32,572 bases of DNA, taken from Chrysochromulina tobinii. Its lineage: Eukaryota; Haptophyta; Prymnesiales; Chrysochromulinaceae. A program made the translations under genes and the position numbers. The notes beneath the pieces were generated by a model. That model was not told the DNA's origin. It saw only the letters and a list, made by a program, of their open reading frames with translations, and searched no databases. Each line of letters begins with the position of its first letter. The first letter of the stretch is position 1. The stretch spans positions 1 through 32,572 of the forward strand of contig JWZX01002444.1 of assembly GCA_001275005.1 (NCBI GenBank), given 5' to 3'. This document shows positions 16,337 through 24,665 of the stretch, in pieces.

Positions 16337-17207
16337 GTGCGCGAGGTGCTCGTGTGAAAAAAGAATCAAGCGTCGCCGCGGGCGGTACCGGTAAAAAGAC
16401 ACCGGGGGGAGCCGGGACACTCACGGACGGTACCGGTACCTCTTCTTGAGTGACGAATTGTAACCGATGGCTATGAAGTGCTGATCAAACACCCTCCGAT
16501 GAGTATGTGTGATAATGTGTGAGTATGTGTGGTACGTTGGTCGTTTCGTAGGACGTTCAGATATCAGGAGTTAATGCGGAGGCGTGCATGTCGGAGGGTG
16601 TACCGGTATGTTCAAAAACACCGGAGGGAGCCGGAACACACGGGGGACAGACACACGGATCAGTGAGGACAAACAACCTCAGAACCGCGACCACACCATG
16701 CGGCTCACTGTTCGTTGTTCGAATCACTGTTACGCGTTACGGGTCACGGCGGCCGTCTCAACCGGTGATTCTGTGTGGGCACCCGGGGTTGGCGGTGACC
16801 GTGCTCGTGCGTAGGTGAGTTGGTTGGGTTCTTACTACGTAGATTCAATGTGCGAACCGGCACGCCGCCGTCGCCGCGTCGCGCAGCAGTGGCAGGAGTT
16901 ACGACCGGCACGGAGAGTGACCAGGGACGGGGTCTCGGCGGTCTGTCTAATCTTAGCTGTCAGGCGTTGCGTCTTTAGTTGTGTCCCCCGTTCGGCTCCC
17001 TGTTCGGTCTTTTTAGCGTTATTAAACACGCATATTCGTGTGCTAGCTTGCTTTCTTCAAGTCGTCTTCAACCCGGAACTGTATTGACTGAATTCGACCA
17101 CATAACGTTGCCCTCGTTTCGCCTCGCTGCATTGTTGAAATAGCGTGACGTTCGGTGCAATTGCTGCCTCCACGTAAGCACACGGTCGCGAGCACACATG
17201 GCGCACA
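16337..17207. other. Intergenic region with GGTACCGGTA motifs and a 37-base direct repeat
   Basis: No gene is supported; the frames at 16584-16818 and 16815-17087 have no family features. A sequence at 16385-16420 (GTACCGGTA, then acaccggggggagccggga) recurs with changes at 16600-16640. GGTACCGGTACC at 16429-16440 is a perfect 12-base palindrome. TGTGTGAGTATGTGTG repeats lie at about 16503-16532. Confidence 0.5.
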
Positions 17208-17963
17208 TCAGCACGTCGTGCACTCAAGCATGGAGAAAGGGAAACACCGCGTTGCACCTCGAAATTCCTTGCCGATGCCAAATTTTGCGACGCAGCTGTC
17301 AATGTCCACCTCGAATCCTCTAGTATGGAGATCTCTTGCCGGCATGCGTAGCATCGCTGCCTCCTTTTCGGCAGGCCAGTGGCAGAAATCAGCAAAAGAA
17401 CGGTTCGTGTATTTCTCCATGAATCTTGTGGAGAATAGCACAGCGTGCCATCCACGATTTCCTGGTTGGCGCCCAGAGATGGGACTGAGCTCATGGTAAT
17501 GTGTCGAGAGCTGTTTCCCCATGACAGCTCGAAATGAGCCTAGGAGTGCAAGATCAACGTTCGTTGATCGATGCATGAAGTTCACTCCTTCGACGATTAT
17601 GCTGCGCGCAGCAAGCGCCGGAAGAGACGGTGCAAGGCAAGCGTCGTCTTCGAAACGCAGTAATGGCGCCTTGAAGTGGGCTAGTGCAACTCGGAACATA
17701 TCTTGTGCATTCACCCAGCTTGCCTGCTTGACGCACATGCTTGCCCTGTCTGCAACGATGCCGTTATCGCGGTATCCCGTACATGCCTTCGCTTCATGGA
17801 CTCGCAGCAATGTGGTGGCAGGCAGCGCCTGTTGTAATTGGCTGACCACCATCGCAGACAAGTTAGTTCGTGTGGTCAAGATTGCGGCATGAAAGTGTGT
17901 GACGTCTCCCGCGCTCTCACTTGCACTGAGAGCATGAGTGGGCTGGCTGCTCAAGGTACTCAT
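17208..17963 (-). CDS. GT25-like glycosyltransferase candidate
   Basis: 251 residues from the ATG at 17961-17963. The middle reads like a GT25 (LPS-type) glycosyltransferase: ACTGYRDNGIVADRASMCVKQ, SWVNAQDMFRVALAHFKAPLLRFEDDACLAP (an EDDA-type metal-binding motif at about residue 125). It is followed by FRAVMGKQL and a GWHAVLFSTRFMEK segment where family members place the acceptor-side loop. No transmembrane segment is visible. Convergence of motifs is moderate, so another DxD glycosyltransferase family is possible. It is divergent from the TPR/glycosyltransferase gene at 18328 and may work in the same glycan pathway (inference). Confidence 0.55.
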   Translation of the reverse strand: MSTLSSQPTHALSASESAGDVTHFHAAILTTRTNLSAMVVSQLQQALPATTLLRVHEAKACTGYRDNGIVADRASMCVKQASWVNAQDMFRVALAHFKAPLLRFEDDACLAPSLPALAARSIIVEGVNFMHRSTNVDLALLGSFRAVMGKQLSTHYHELSPISGRQPGNRGWHAVLFSTRFMEKYTNRSFADFCHWPAEKEAAMLRMPARDLHTRGFEVDIDSCVAKFGIGKEFRGATRCFPFSMLECTTC

Positions 17964-18327
17964 GCCTCCCCTTTGTCGCACCTCTTCTCTCTCACTCCTG
18001 CAGGTCGCTCTCCCCAAGGCGTCGCACGCACCTCGCCCCACTCGCGGGCGAAGCCGCGTGAATACAATCGTTCTGTACTGTACCGTACCGGCAACTTTGG
18101 AGGTCCACACGAGTGCGCGTGAAGTGTGCATGGACGCGGAAGCAGACGAGGAAGCCGACTAGCCCATGGCGAAGTCGCCAAGTATGGCATCCGGTGTGTT
18201 TGAACGGTACCAGGTACGTTGAACCACGACGACGCGTCGAAGATACAAGATACATGGTGACGTGGAACGCTCCGCTTCACGTCCAAGCGGCCCGCGCTTG
18301 CCCATCCGATACTGGCAGTAGGTGCTC
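17964..18327. promoter_or_regulatory. Divergent promoter region between GT25-like and TPR genes
   Basis: 364 bases between two start codons facing away from each other. CTGTACTGTACCGTACCGG at about 18073-18091 and GGTACCAGGTACG at about 18205-18217 are each about 110-130 bases upstream of one start and resemble the GTACCGGTA motif seen before other genes. Confidence 0.45.
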
Positions 18328-19797
18328 ATGACCAGCGTCACCCATGGCCCCACAGAGGCGTGTCACAAGCACGCGGTTCGCTCTCGTGATCCATCACTGT
18401 TGTTTGAAGCCGCCTCGCTTGCGCATGGAGCCGGAGACAGTGATGGCGCACTCCGCAGCCTTCGCGCGGCGCTCGGCATCGCGCCGCGCTTTGGCGGTGC
18501 GTACTTTGAGCTCGCCAACTGCCTGTTCGCGCCGCTGCAGACGGCGGCTATCGCTGGCGAGCCTGTGGACGACGCGGCTGCTGTGGCCGCTGCTGAGGAT
18601 TCCTTCCGCACAGCCATCGCCATAGGCGACGACGAGACGCTGCCTCCGCGGATGCGCACACCCATCGGGATGGCGTACAACAACCTGGGCAACCTGCTGA
18701 CTTTGCGAGGCAGGTTTGGCGAGGCGGAAGCGTTGCTGCGGGCGGGTCTGCGCGTGCAGCCGATTGCGTATCAGTACAACGGGCTAGCGCACCTGCTCAT
18801 GAGGCGTGCAGAGGTGGTGGCCCGTAGCAGCAGCGGTGGCGCTGGCAGCTCGAGGGCGCTGCTCGAGGAGGCGGCCGGGCTGCTGCGCACCGCCATCGAG
18901 ATCGAGCACAGCGGCTGTGCTGCTGGTCCACCGCAGGAGGCTGCGTATCGCGAGAACTTGGCTCATGTGATGAGTTCCCTCAACCGTCACACGGAGTCCC
19001 AGGAACACTCGCGGCGTGCTCGGGCGCTGCTGGCCGTGGCATCGGGCAGAGGATCGCCGGATAAAGACGAGACGACGCCCGCCCAAGTCGCTGCCGCAAG
19101 CGTCAGTGCTACCGGAATGGCTGCCAAAGCTTCCACGGCCGCCGCCGCCGCCTCCACCTTCGCCGCCTCCTCCGCCGCCACCTCCTCCTCCGCCGCCTCC
19201 TCCGCCGCCTCCCCCGCCTCCAACGATTCCACCATCGACGCCTCTGCTGACGTCCGCTCCTCCGTCTCCATCGCTCGCCGAGACGCATGGCAGGCGGGAC
19301 GCCCACTCGTCGTCTTGCTCCTACCGCCTACGTGGCCCGGCTGTTCGGCGCTGCCCACATCTACCGCCGCCACCGCGGCGCGCACAATTGCCACGCCTCT
19401 CGCCGACGCTGCGCAGTACACGTGCGGATGCCCTGCGCCCTTTGGCACATTGCAGGATGTCAGTGCGACCGCCGCGGCCCTCGGCACGTACGGGGTCGCT
19501 GTCGAGGTCTGTGCCTGTGCGCCGCAGCTTGAGGTCGGTGTCGACGCCACCGGTACCTGGTGGTCGCCGATCGTGGACTATGCGACGCTCGCGTCGGCGC
19601 GTGGGCCGCACACCCTGGTGTATGTGGATGCGATGACGGCAGGGTCCGCCCCTATGGACCCAGACGGCGGACCCGTGTACAGTCGCTGGCTGTGGCGCCG
19701 CCACGAGGGAGTCGCCGCCATCCGAGCGGCGGCAGCAGCGGCGGCGGCGGCGGCGGGCGGGGGCGGCGCTGCTGGGATCGCCCGACACGACGCTTAG
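18328..19797 (+). CDS. TPR-repeat protein, N-terminal part of a probable multi-domain glycosyltransferase
   Basis: 489 residues from the ATG at 18328. Residues about 20-230 form tetratricopeptide helices (SLLFEAASLAHGAGDSDGA; AYFELANCLF; AYNNLGNLLTLRGRFGEAEA; AYRENLAHVMSSLNRHTESQ). Next is an Ala/Ser spacer (about 255-320), then a Rossmann-like segment (PLVVLLLPPTWPG.., residues about 335-470) including VDYATLASARGPHTLVYVDAMTAG. It ends in an Ala/Gly run and a TAG at 19795-19797. The +1 frame continues smoothly into the following open frame (LLGSPDTTLRSLDGILEPLD), so the two are probably one gene interrupted by a frameshift in the GC-only run at about 19735-19770. That shift may be a sequencing error, a true mutation or an unrecognised intron. 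Confidence 0.65.
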   Translation: MTSVTHGPTEACHKHAVRSRDPSLLFEAASLAHGAGDSDGALRSLRAALGIAPRFGGAYFELANCLFAPLQTAAIAGEPVDDAAAVAAAEDSFRTAIAIGDDETLPPRMRTPIGMAYNNLGNLLTLRGRFGEAEALLRAGLRVQPIAYQYNGLAHLLMRRAEVVARSSSGGAGSSRALLEEAAGLLRTAIEIEHSGCAAGPPQEAAYRENLAHVMSSLNRHTESQEHSRRARALLAVASGRGSPDKDETTPAQVAAASVSATGMAAKASTAAAAASTFAASSAATSSSAASSAASPASNDSTIDASADVRSSVSIARRDAWQAGRPLVVLLLPPTWPGCSALPTSTAATAARTIATPLADAAQYTCGCPAPFGTLQDVSATAAALGTYGVAVEVCACAPQLEVGVDATGTWWSPIVDYATLASARGPHTLVYVDAMTAGSAPMDPDGGPVYSRWLWRRHEGVAAIRAAAAAAAAAAGGGGAAGIARHDA

Positions 19798-19840
19798 GTC
19801 GCTCGACGGTATCTTGGAGCCGCTCGACACGACGCGTAGG
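19783..19840 (+). repeat. 42-base tandem duplication with AGGT at both ends
   Basis: CGACACGACGC followed by KTAGGT occurs at 19783-19799 and 19825-19841, offset 42 bases. In the frame of the downstream glycosyltransferase both copies read DTTLR / DTTRR. The intervening 14 codons are open, so removing or keeping the 42 bases preserves the frame. Confidence 0.6.
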
Positions 19841-22621
19841 TTGCCCATCGGTGAGAGCGCTGTGATGAGCGCTATGGAACCGCCGAATGAGGCGCTGCGG
19901 CCGGCGATGCATGCGAAGCTCGAGGCGGTTAGAAGGAGGCTCGAGGCGGCTGAGGTGGAGGCGGCCAAGGCTGCTGCGGGCAGTGGCGAGGGCAAAGATG
20001 GCAAGCGAGGAGCCAAGGGTGGTAAGGCGCGCTCCGGAAAGGGGGGCAGTGACAAGGGCGGCCACGGAGACGGCGTCGGCGGCGGCGGGGGGGCGGGCGG
20101 CGGCGGCAGGGGCGGCAGCGGCCCAGCGCCGCTGCATGTGGTGGCGCGCCCCGCACTGCTTGATAGCGCCTTCCTCTCCGCCGTCACTAGAGGCAAGGGC
20201 AAGAGCACCAGCGCACGCTCGACGCATCGCTACTGCTACAGCCAGCCGCCCGAGGTGGGGCTGGCAGCGCTGCTCGAGGCGTGGAGTACTCTCAAAGCGG
20301 CGCGTGTCAAGGCGACTCTCACCATTCTGTCCTGCGCCGCTGCCCTGCCACGATCACCAGCCTCCGTCGCCGACGCACCCTCCGCCACTCGTGACGCCCA
20401 CGATGACGCCAACGGCGCCCAGGGCGCCATCGCGGGCGCCCTGACGAATCCCGAGAGCTCGGAGGTGACCTCCGCCGCCGTGACGAATCCCGAGAGCTCG
20501 GAGGTGACCGCCGCCACCGCGGCCGCGGAAGCGCGGCGTGCCGGTGCCGCGGCGTGTGAGGCCGCCACGCGACTGCCGCCGAGCGCCGCAGTGAGCGTGG
20601 TTTCGTCAGAGCTCTTCGGAGCCGAGCTTGCGATCTCGCTCGCGAGCTGCGCCTTCGACTTGATTCCCGTCGAGCGGCCGGCAGCGGTGCAGGCGGGCTC
20701 ACTGCTGCGCGCGCAAGCGGCAGGCGCCATCCCCATCTCAACGCGCCACCTGGAGAGCGCACTGCCCGACACATGCGGCACCTGGGACCTCGGCCCACCG
20801 CCTTCGAATTCGAGTGTTGCCCGGGACGAATCGTTGATGCATGCGTGGCTTGCGGCGGCGATCGCGGCCGGCACCCACCCGCACCTCAAGCAGCACCGCA
20901 AGGCGATGCGCGCGTGGGCGGCGCGGAGGTATGCCCAGCAGGACGCGCCGCAGCGGTGGATCGAAGCGTTCGCACGGTACGCACCGACGACGACGGCGGC
21001 GACGGCGCCGACGACGCCGCCGACGACGCCGCCGCCCGTGCCCCCCACTCCGCCTCCATCGCCGCCACCGCCACTCCAACGGGGGCGAAGGGTCCATCTC
21101 CAGCCGGCGCTCGGTACAGCGCTCAGTACCGCGCTGCCGTCGTCGGAGGGCGATCCGAGCGCCGTACCGGGCACCTACTCGGCGGCCGTGGTTGCCGCAG
21201 CGGCGCCCGACTCGGCGGGGGCAGCAGCGGCGGCAACTGGGTCGCCTAATATGGCAACTGGGTCGCCAGCGGCGGCGGCCGCGCGCTTAGTCGAGCTCGA
21301 GGCGCTCGTTGCGTCGGAAGCAAGGGACCTCGCCGCGCTCGAACGACGCGTTGCCGATTTGGAGGCTCAGATGCGGGATTGCCATGTTAGGGAGTGCGAG
21401 GCGAAGGGGGGGCGTAGAAACAAACGTAGGCAAACGGTGGCTGTGGAGGCGGAGGAAGAGGCGGAGGAGGAGGCGGAGAAGGAGCAGAAGGAGAAGGCAG
21501 CAGCGGAGGAGACAGCTCTGTTCACAGCGGAGGAGACCGCTCTGTTCACAGCGGAGGAGACAGCCACGCTCTCTTCACCGCCCACCGCCACCAACTCGTC
21601 CATCACTACGACGGAGAATGTGCCGCCACCGCCCGCGCGCCTTTGTTGGATCGTGCTACTCGATCGTCCGGGCGGTGTCGATGCCGCCTTGCAAGCCGCC
21701 CGTGTCCAATCAAGCCGAGCCTTTCGCATGGTGCTCCTGGACCGTCTCCACCAGAGTCGGCAGAGGGCCGTCGCGCGGCTGGTCGAGGCGGCAGGTGACC
21801 TCGCGGAGCGCGTGCAGCATGTCGAGGCGCCGCGCCGGGCGCCGTGGGGCGCCGTGTCGGTCTGGAAGCTTGCGGCCAAGGCATGCACAGAGGACATGTC
21901 GGTGGTACCAGGGGAGTCGTCGATGGGCACCGTACTGGGCGCCATCGGCACACGTGCCCCCTCGCCTGCAATCGAGGTGGTGGCGATCGTTCGCCAATTC
22001 ATCTGGATGCCGCCAGCTTTTGTGGAAGCCACCTTGAGCTTCCACAGCACAGCAGCCGCAGAAGGCGCTGTGCTAGCCTACCCCCTCTGGCTGTACAGGG
22101 CACCAACAGACGAGCTTGACGACGTGTCGACGGCATCGGCGAATCGAATGGAGAGTCGCGCCCAGCTGCTCTCACCCGCGCTCCATACGAGCTACTCCTC
22201 GCGCGGGTGGCCACTGGTGAGGCGGCTGCCGCCTGCCGCGACGGCCCCGCTCCCCGGCACGTCACCGACGCTATGGCAGCCCGCGGCCAACCTCGAGAAG
22301 AGTGCCAGCCTGCCATCGGGCCTCTGGAGTCTTCCTCTGAGAATGCTCGAGGCTGCGGTGGCACGAGAGGCTGCATGGGGCGTACCCGAGGCGCCCGGGC
22401 CCGAGGCGGACCAGTGTATGGCGGCCGCTAAGGCGTCGTCCTTCTCCTCACGCGGCCGAGAGCGCCGAGACGCCCAGTACGGCGCCCAGGTGGCGGGAGC
22501 GACCGGGACAGCGCTCTATCTAGCGACACTCTCGCTGCTCGGCGAGGTAGTCGAGACAGCCGCGTGGGAGCCCTCGAGCATCTGGCGGTATGACCGAATC
22601 GTCGATGGAGCGGCGTGCTAG
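19814..22621 (+). CDS. Large protein with GT4-like and GT2-like glycosyltransferase segments joined by a coiled coil
   Basis: 935 codons; the frame extends upstream of 19814, and the first internal ATG is at 19865. Segments by residue from 19814: a Gly/Lys-rich stretch (45-110); a GT-B-like half (about 130-330) with VGLAALLEAWSTLK, SSELFGAELAISLASC and LLRAQAAGAIPIST, the usual GT4 nucleotide-sugar side; a Pro/Thr linker (395-425); a coiled coil (about 485-560) with Glu-rich repeats; and a GT2-like segment (about 605-860) starting CWIVLLDRPGG and containing VVAIVRQFIWMPPAFVE and YPLWLYRA. It contains an in-frame 36-base duplication (TNPESSEVT twice, about 20437-20510) and a 24-base one (EETALFTA twice, about 21506-21553). 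It is probably the C-terminal part of the TPR protein upstream. Fusion of TPR and two glycosyltransferase modules suggests a surface-glycan enzyme (inference). Confidence 0.62.
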   Translation: MEPLDTTRRLPIGESAVMSAMEPPNEALRPAMHAKLEAVRRRLEAAEVEAAKAAAGSGEGKDGKRGAKGGKARSGKGGSDKGGHGDGVGGGGGAGGGGRGGSGPAPLHVVARPALLDSAFLSAVTRGKGKSTSARSTHRYCYSQPPEVGLAALLEAWSTLKAARVKATLTILSCAAALPRSPASVADAPSATRDAHDDANGAQGAIAGALTNPESSEVTSAAVTNPESSEVTAATAAAEARRAGAAACEAATRLPPSAAVSVVSSELFGAELAISLASCAFDLIPVERPAAVQAGSLLRAQAAGAIPISTRHLESALPDTCGTWDLGPPPSNSSVARDESLMHAWLAAAIAAGTHPHLKQHRKAMRAWAARRYAQQDAPQRWIEAFARYAPTTTAATAPTTPPTTPPPVPPTPPPSPPPPLQRGRRVHLQPALGTALSTALPSSEGDPSAVPGTYSAAVVAAAAPDSAGAAAAATGSPNMATGSPAAAAARLVELEALVASEARDLAALERRVADLEAQMRDCHVRECEAKGGRRNKRRQTVAVEAEEEAEEEAEKEQKEKAAAEETALFTAEETALFTAEETATLSSPPTATNSSITTTENVPPPPARLCWIVLLDRPGGVDAALQAARVQSSRAFRMVLLDRLHQSRQRAVARLVEAAGDLAERVQHVEAPRRAPWGAVSVWKLAAKACTEDMSVVPGESSMGTVLGAIGTRAPSPAIEVVAIVRQFIWMPPAFVEATLSFHSTAAAEGAVLAYPLWLYRAPTDELDDVSTASANRMESRAQLLSPALHTSYSSRGWPLVRRLPPAATAPLPGTSPTLWQPAANLEKSASLPSGLWSLPLRMLEAAVAREAAWGVPEAPGPEADQCMAAAKASSFSSRGRERRDAQYGAQVAGATGTALYLATLSLLGEVVETAAWEPSSIWRYDRIVDGAAC

Positions 22622-23175
22622 CGCGCGCGATCTTCCTAGGAGGGTGACCACCGTTACGTTTTGCGGAATTCCTGGACCACTTTTTCTCATGCCAAAGCTC
22701 GCACCATTTTCTGCTGAGAGGCCGCTGACGCTTGCGCTTCCCTCTTCGAGTGTCGCCTCGCGGCTCAGCCAGGGTTGGTACGTGCCCAATCGGATCACCA
22801 CCAGCAAGAGCTGCAGCAACTTGTTTACACACGTTGATCACATTTCGCGGGGCTCACACCCGTACTTTGCTCAACCATGGGTGCGTGGCGAGACTGTGGC
22901 GCCGGGCTTCGCCCACTTGCCGCTCATGTATCACCCCAAGCAGGCCATGCCCATCTTCTATGGAAGATCGCTCCACACAATGCCAGCCAACTACAACACC
23001 GATCCAAACCGGTCCGCACGCAGAGTGGAGTCAGCTGGACCTGCTTGAGCCTCTAGTTCAGAACAACTGCGTTCCGGGCACGCTGGAGGTCGAGCACGCT
23101 TCGATTCCCGAAGCACAAAGGCTGTCTCGTGAGTTCTTTGAGTTGTGCGATTGTCATGACTTCGTATTCGGGTGA
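22590..23175 (+). pseudogene. Broken or frameshifted reading frame, possibly the tail of the preceding gene
   Basis: One frame (22590-23048) reads plausibly as protein from about 22650 to 23010 (SNLFTHVDHISRGSHPYF, MYHPKQAMPIFYGRSLH). A second frame takes over with SQLDLLEPLVQNN and ASIPEAQRLSREFFELCD up to a stop at 23173-23175. A one-base shift near 23010-23030 would join them. The first frame overlaps the 3' end of the upstream gene by 32 bases. I do not recognise the domain. It could be the true C-terminus of the glycosyltransferase gene reached through an intron, a separate gene with a sequencing error, or a decaying pseudogene. Confidence 0.4.
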
Positions 23176-23356
23176 TCGTTCCGCTGTACGTTGTATGTAA
23201 GCTGTTCGAGGGCCAACGAGCGATCCGGATCAACAAATCGTTTCCTTTGCCCCAGGCGGTCCTGATAAACTGAAAGCTCGCTGAGTGTGTTACCTTTGAG
23301 CGAGAGCGAACTGATAAACGTACAGTAGTCAGTACTGTAACGCCGACGCGGGCCGT

Positions 23357-24205
23357 TCATGATCCCTCAGGATCGTCAGTACTGTACCCTGGTACCGGCT
23401 CCTCCGACACCAGCACGTCCTCACCTACTCTCCACCGCGGGTCCACCGCCTGACGCATCATGTTAAAGAATTGGTTCCGTCCGAGCACGACCGGCGGATT
23501 CGGCAAGGCAAAGCAGCGACGACGCAGCCCACGGTCGTCGCTCACGAGCAGGGTGGACGGCTGCGAGATCATTGCAAACGAGAGCACGCCGCGCTCGATG
23601 CTGTGGAGCCCGCGCACAAGCCCAAGCGAGCGTTCTTGCTGCGCGGGCAGGTAGGCGGGAAGATGCACTGTGTCGCCCATCCGCTGCAGCCCACACGTCT
23701 TGAAGAAAGCCTCGCGTTTCTCGCGCCTACTCTTGCCCATCGCGCTCTTCAGAAGGGTGGCAGCAAAGACCGGCTTCGGGTCGGGCAGCGGCTGCTCGAG
23801 CAGATGGCGCACGTGGCCACTCGACGTGCTCTTCGATGGCGATGAATCGGCTGCGGCTCCGAGCGACTGCGCGAGGTCGACCAGCACGTCGTCTGCGCTC
23901 TCGCGCGCTGCCGTGAATTGCACGCTCAGCGGCGTCGCGTTGGGCACCTCGGGCTCGCACGTCCAGCAAGCATTGGCGTGCACGCCGTCAAAAGATGCGC
24001 CATCAAAGATGGCCGTCACAGACGCGGCCGGCGAGAAGAGCTTGGTCATCGCATCAAGCTGAGCAGGTAGTTCCGGGCAGTCGATGTGGCACAGGTTGAG
24101 AGCCGCACCTCCTGGCCTCAAGTTGAGCTGCAAATTGGATCCATCTAGCAGAATGTGCTGCACTGAAGATAGTGTGACCGATGCGGCGAAGACGAGCATG
24201 AGCAT
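23357..24205 (-). CDS. PIN/NYN-like (YacP-type) nuclease candidate
   Basis: 282 residues from the ATG at 24203-24205. The start has a hydrophobic leader (MLMLVFAASVTLSSV). Acidic residues follow the order seen in NYN/PIN-like nucleases: HILLDGSNL near residue 20, AIFDGASFDG near 68, ADDVLVDLA near 106, and LVSDDRGLRRRC near 225. These would bind the metal ions used in RNA cleavage (family knowledge). A Ser-rich insert sits at about 115-130, and a basic KSRREKREAFFK segment near 155. The leader could be a targeting signal or part of the first strand. Function is inferred from motif order only. It is divergent from the large repeat protein at 24666. Confidence 0.55.
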   Translation of the reverse strand: MLMLVFAASVTLSSVQHILLDGSNLQLNLRPGGAALNLCHIDCPELPAQLDAMTKLFSPAASVTAIFDGASFDGVHANACWTCEPEVPNATPLSVQFTAARESADDVLVDLAQSLGAAADSSPSKSTSSGHVRHLLEQPLPDPKPVFAATLLKSAMGKSRREKREAFFKTCGLQRMGDTVHLPAYLPAQQERSLGLVRGLHSIERGVLSFAMISQPSTLLVSDDRGLRRRCFALPNPPVVLGRNQFFNMMRQAVDPRWRVGEDVLVSEEPVPGYSTDDPEGS

Positions 24206-24665
24206 GCACTCGCTGTCGACGCTGTGCTGCCCTCTTCGGGGAATGTGATGACCTTGTCCTTGATCTCACACGAGAGCCGAGGACGTAATCTCCGTGACTT
24301 CCGATGATCTGGTGGAAAGCTCGTGCCGTTGTGTCTGCAAGCGGGTTCCGAAACGTTCTGGCCGGATATGGTGAATTGTGTTTTGCCTCAAAGACGTTGA
24401 ACGGACGGCAGTGTGGTTTCGGATCAGAGAACTTTGACCGCGGTCTGTTGATCGTGAGCGACAAAAGATCGGCGAAGGCCAGCCCTGGTGCAGGGCGTGC
24501 CGGAGCTCAACAGGGAGAGGCTGCTAGGCGACGAGCTCGTCCGGCGAGCGGGTCCCGGGCAGTTGAGATCTTGCGCACACGCGTGCGCGAGAGCCAGCCG
24601 CCCCGCCACGCCGGCAACTGCGCCGGCTCCCCTTTTTTCAGTGAGATCGCAACCTCGACTCAAAC
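24206..24665. promoter_or_regulatory. Divergent intergenic region
   Basis: 460 bases between the nuclease candidate's ATG (minus) and the ATG of the large repeat protein (plus). Open frames here (24054-24464 minus, 24304-24694 plus) are Arg/Ala/Pro-rich without motifs. No repeat or clear promoter motif was seen. Confidence 0.4.

Noticed and set aside
16700-16730. GTTCGAATCACT, resembling a tRNA T-arm
   Set aside because: No matching D-arm, anticodon arm or acceptor stem could be folded around it.
16584-17087. Small frames in the 16.3-17.2 kb gap
   Set aside because: Overlapping frames of similar length on one strand, with repeat-derived composition and no motif. Nothing supports translation.
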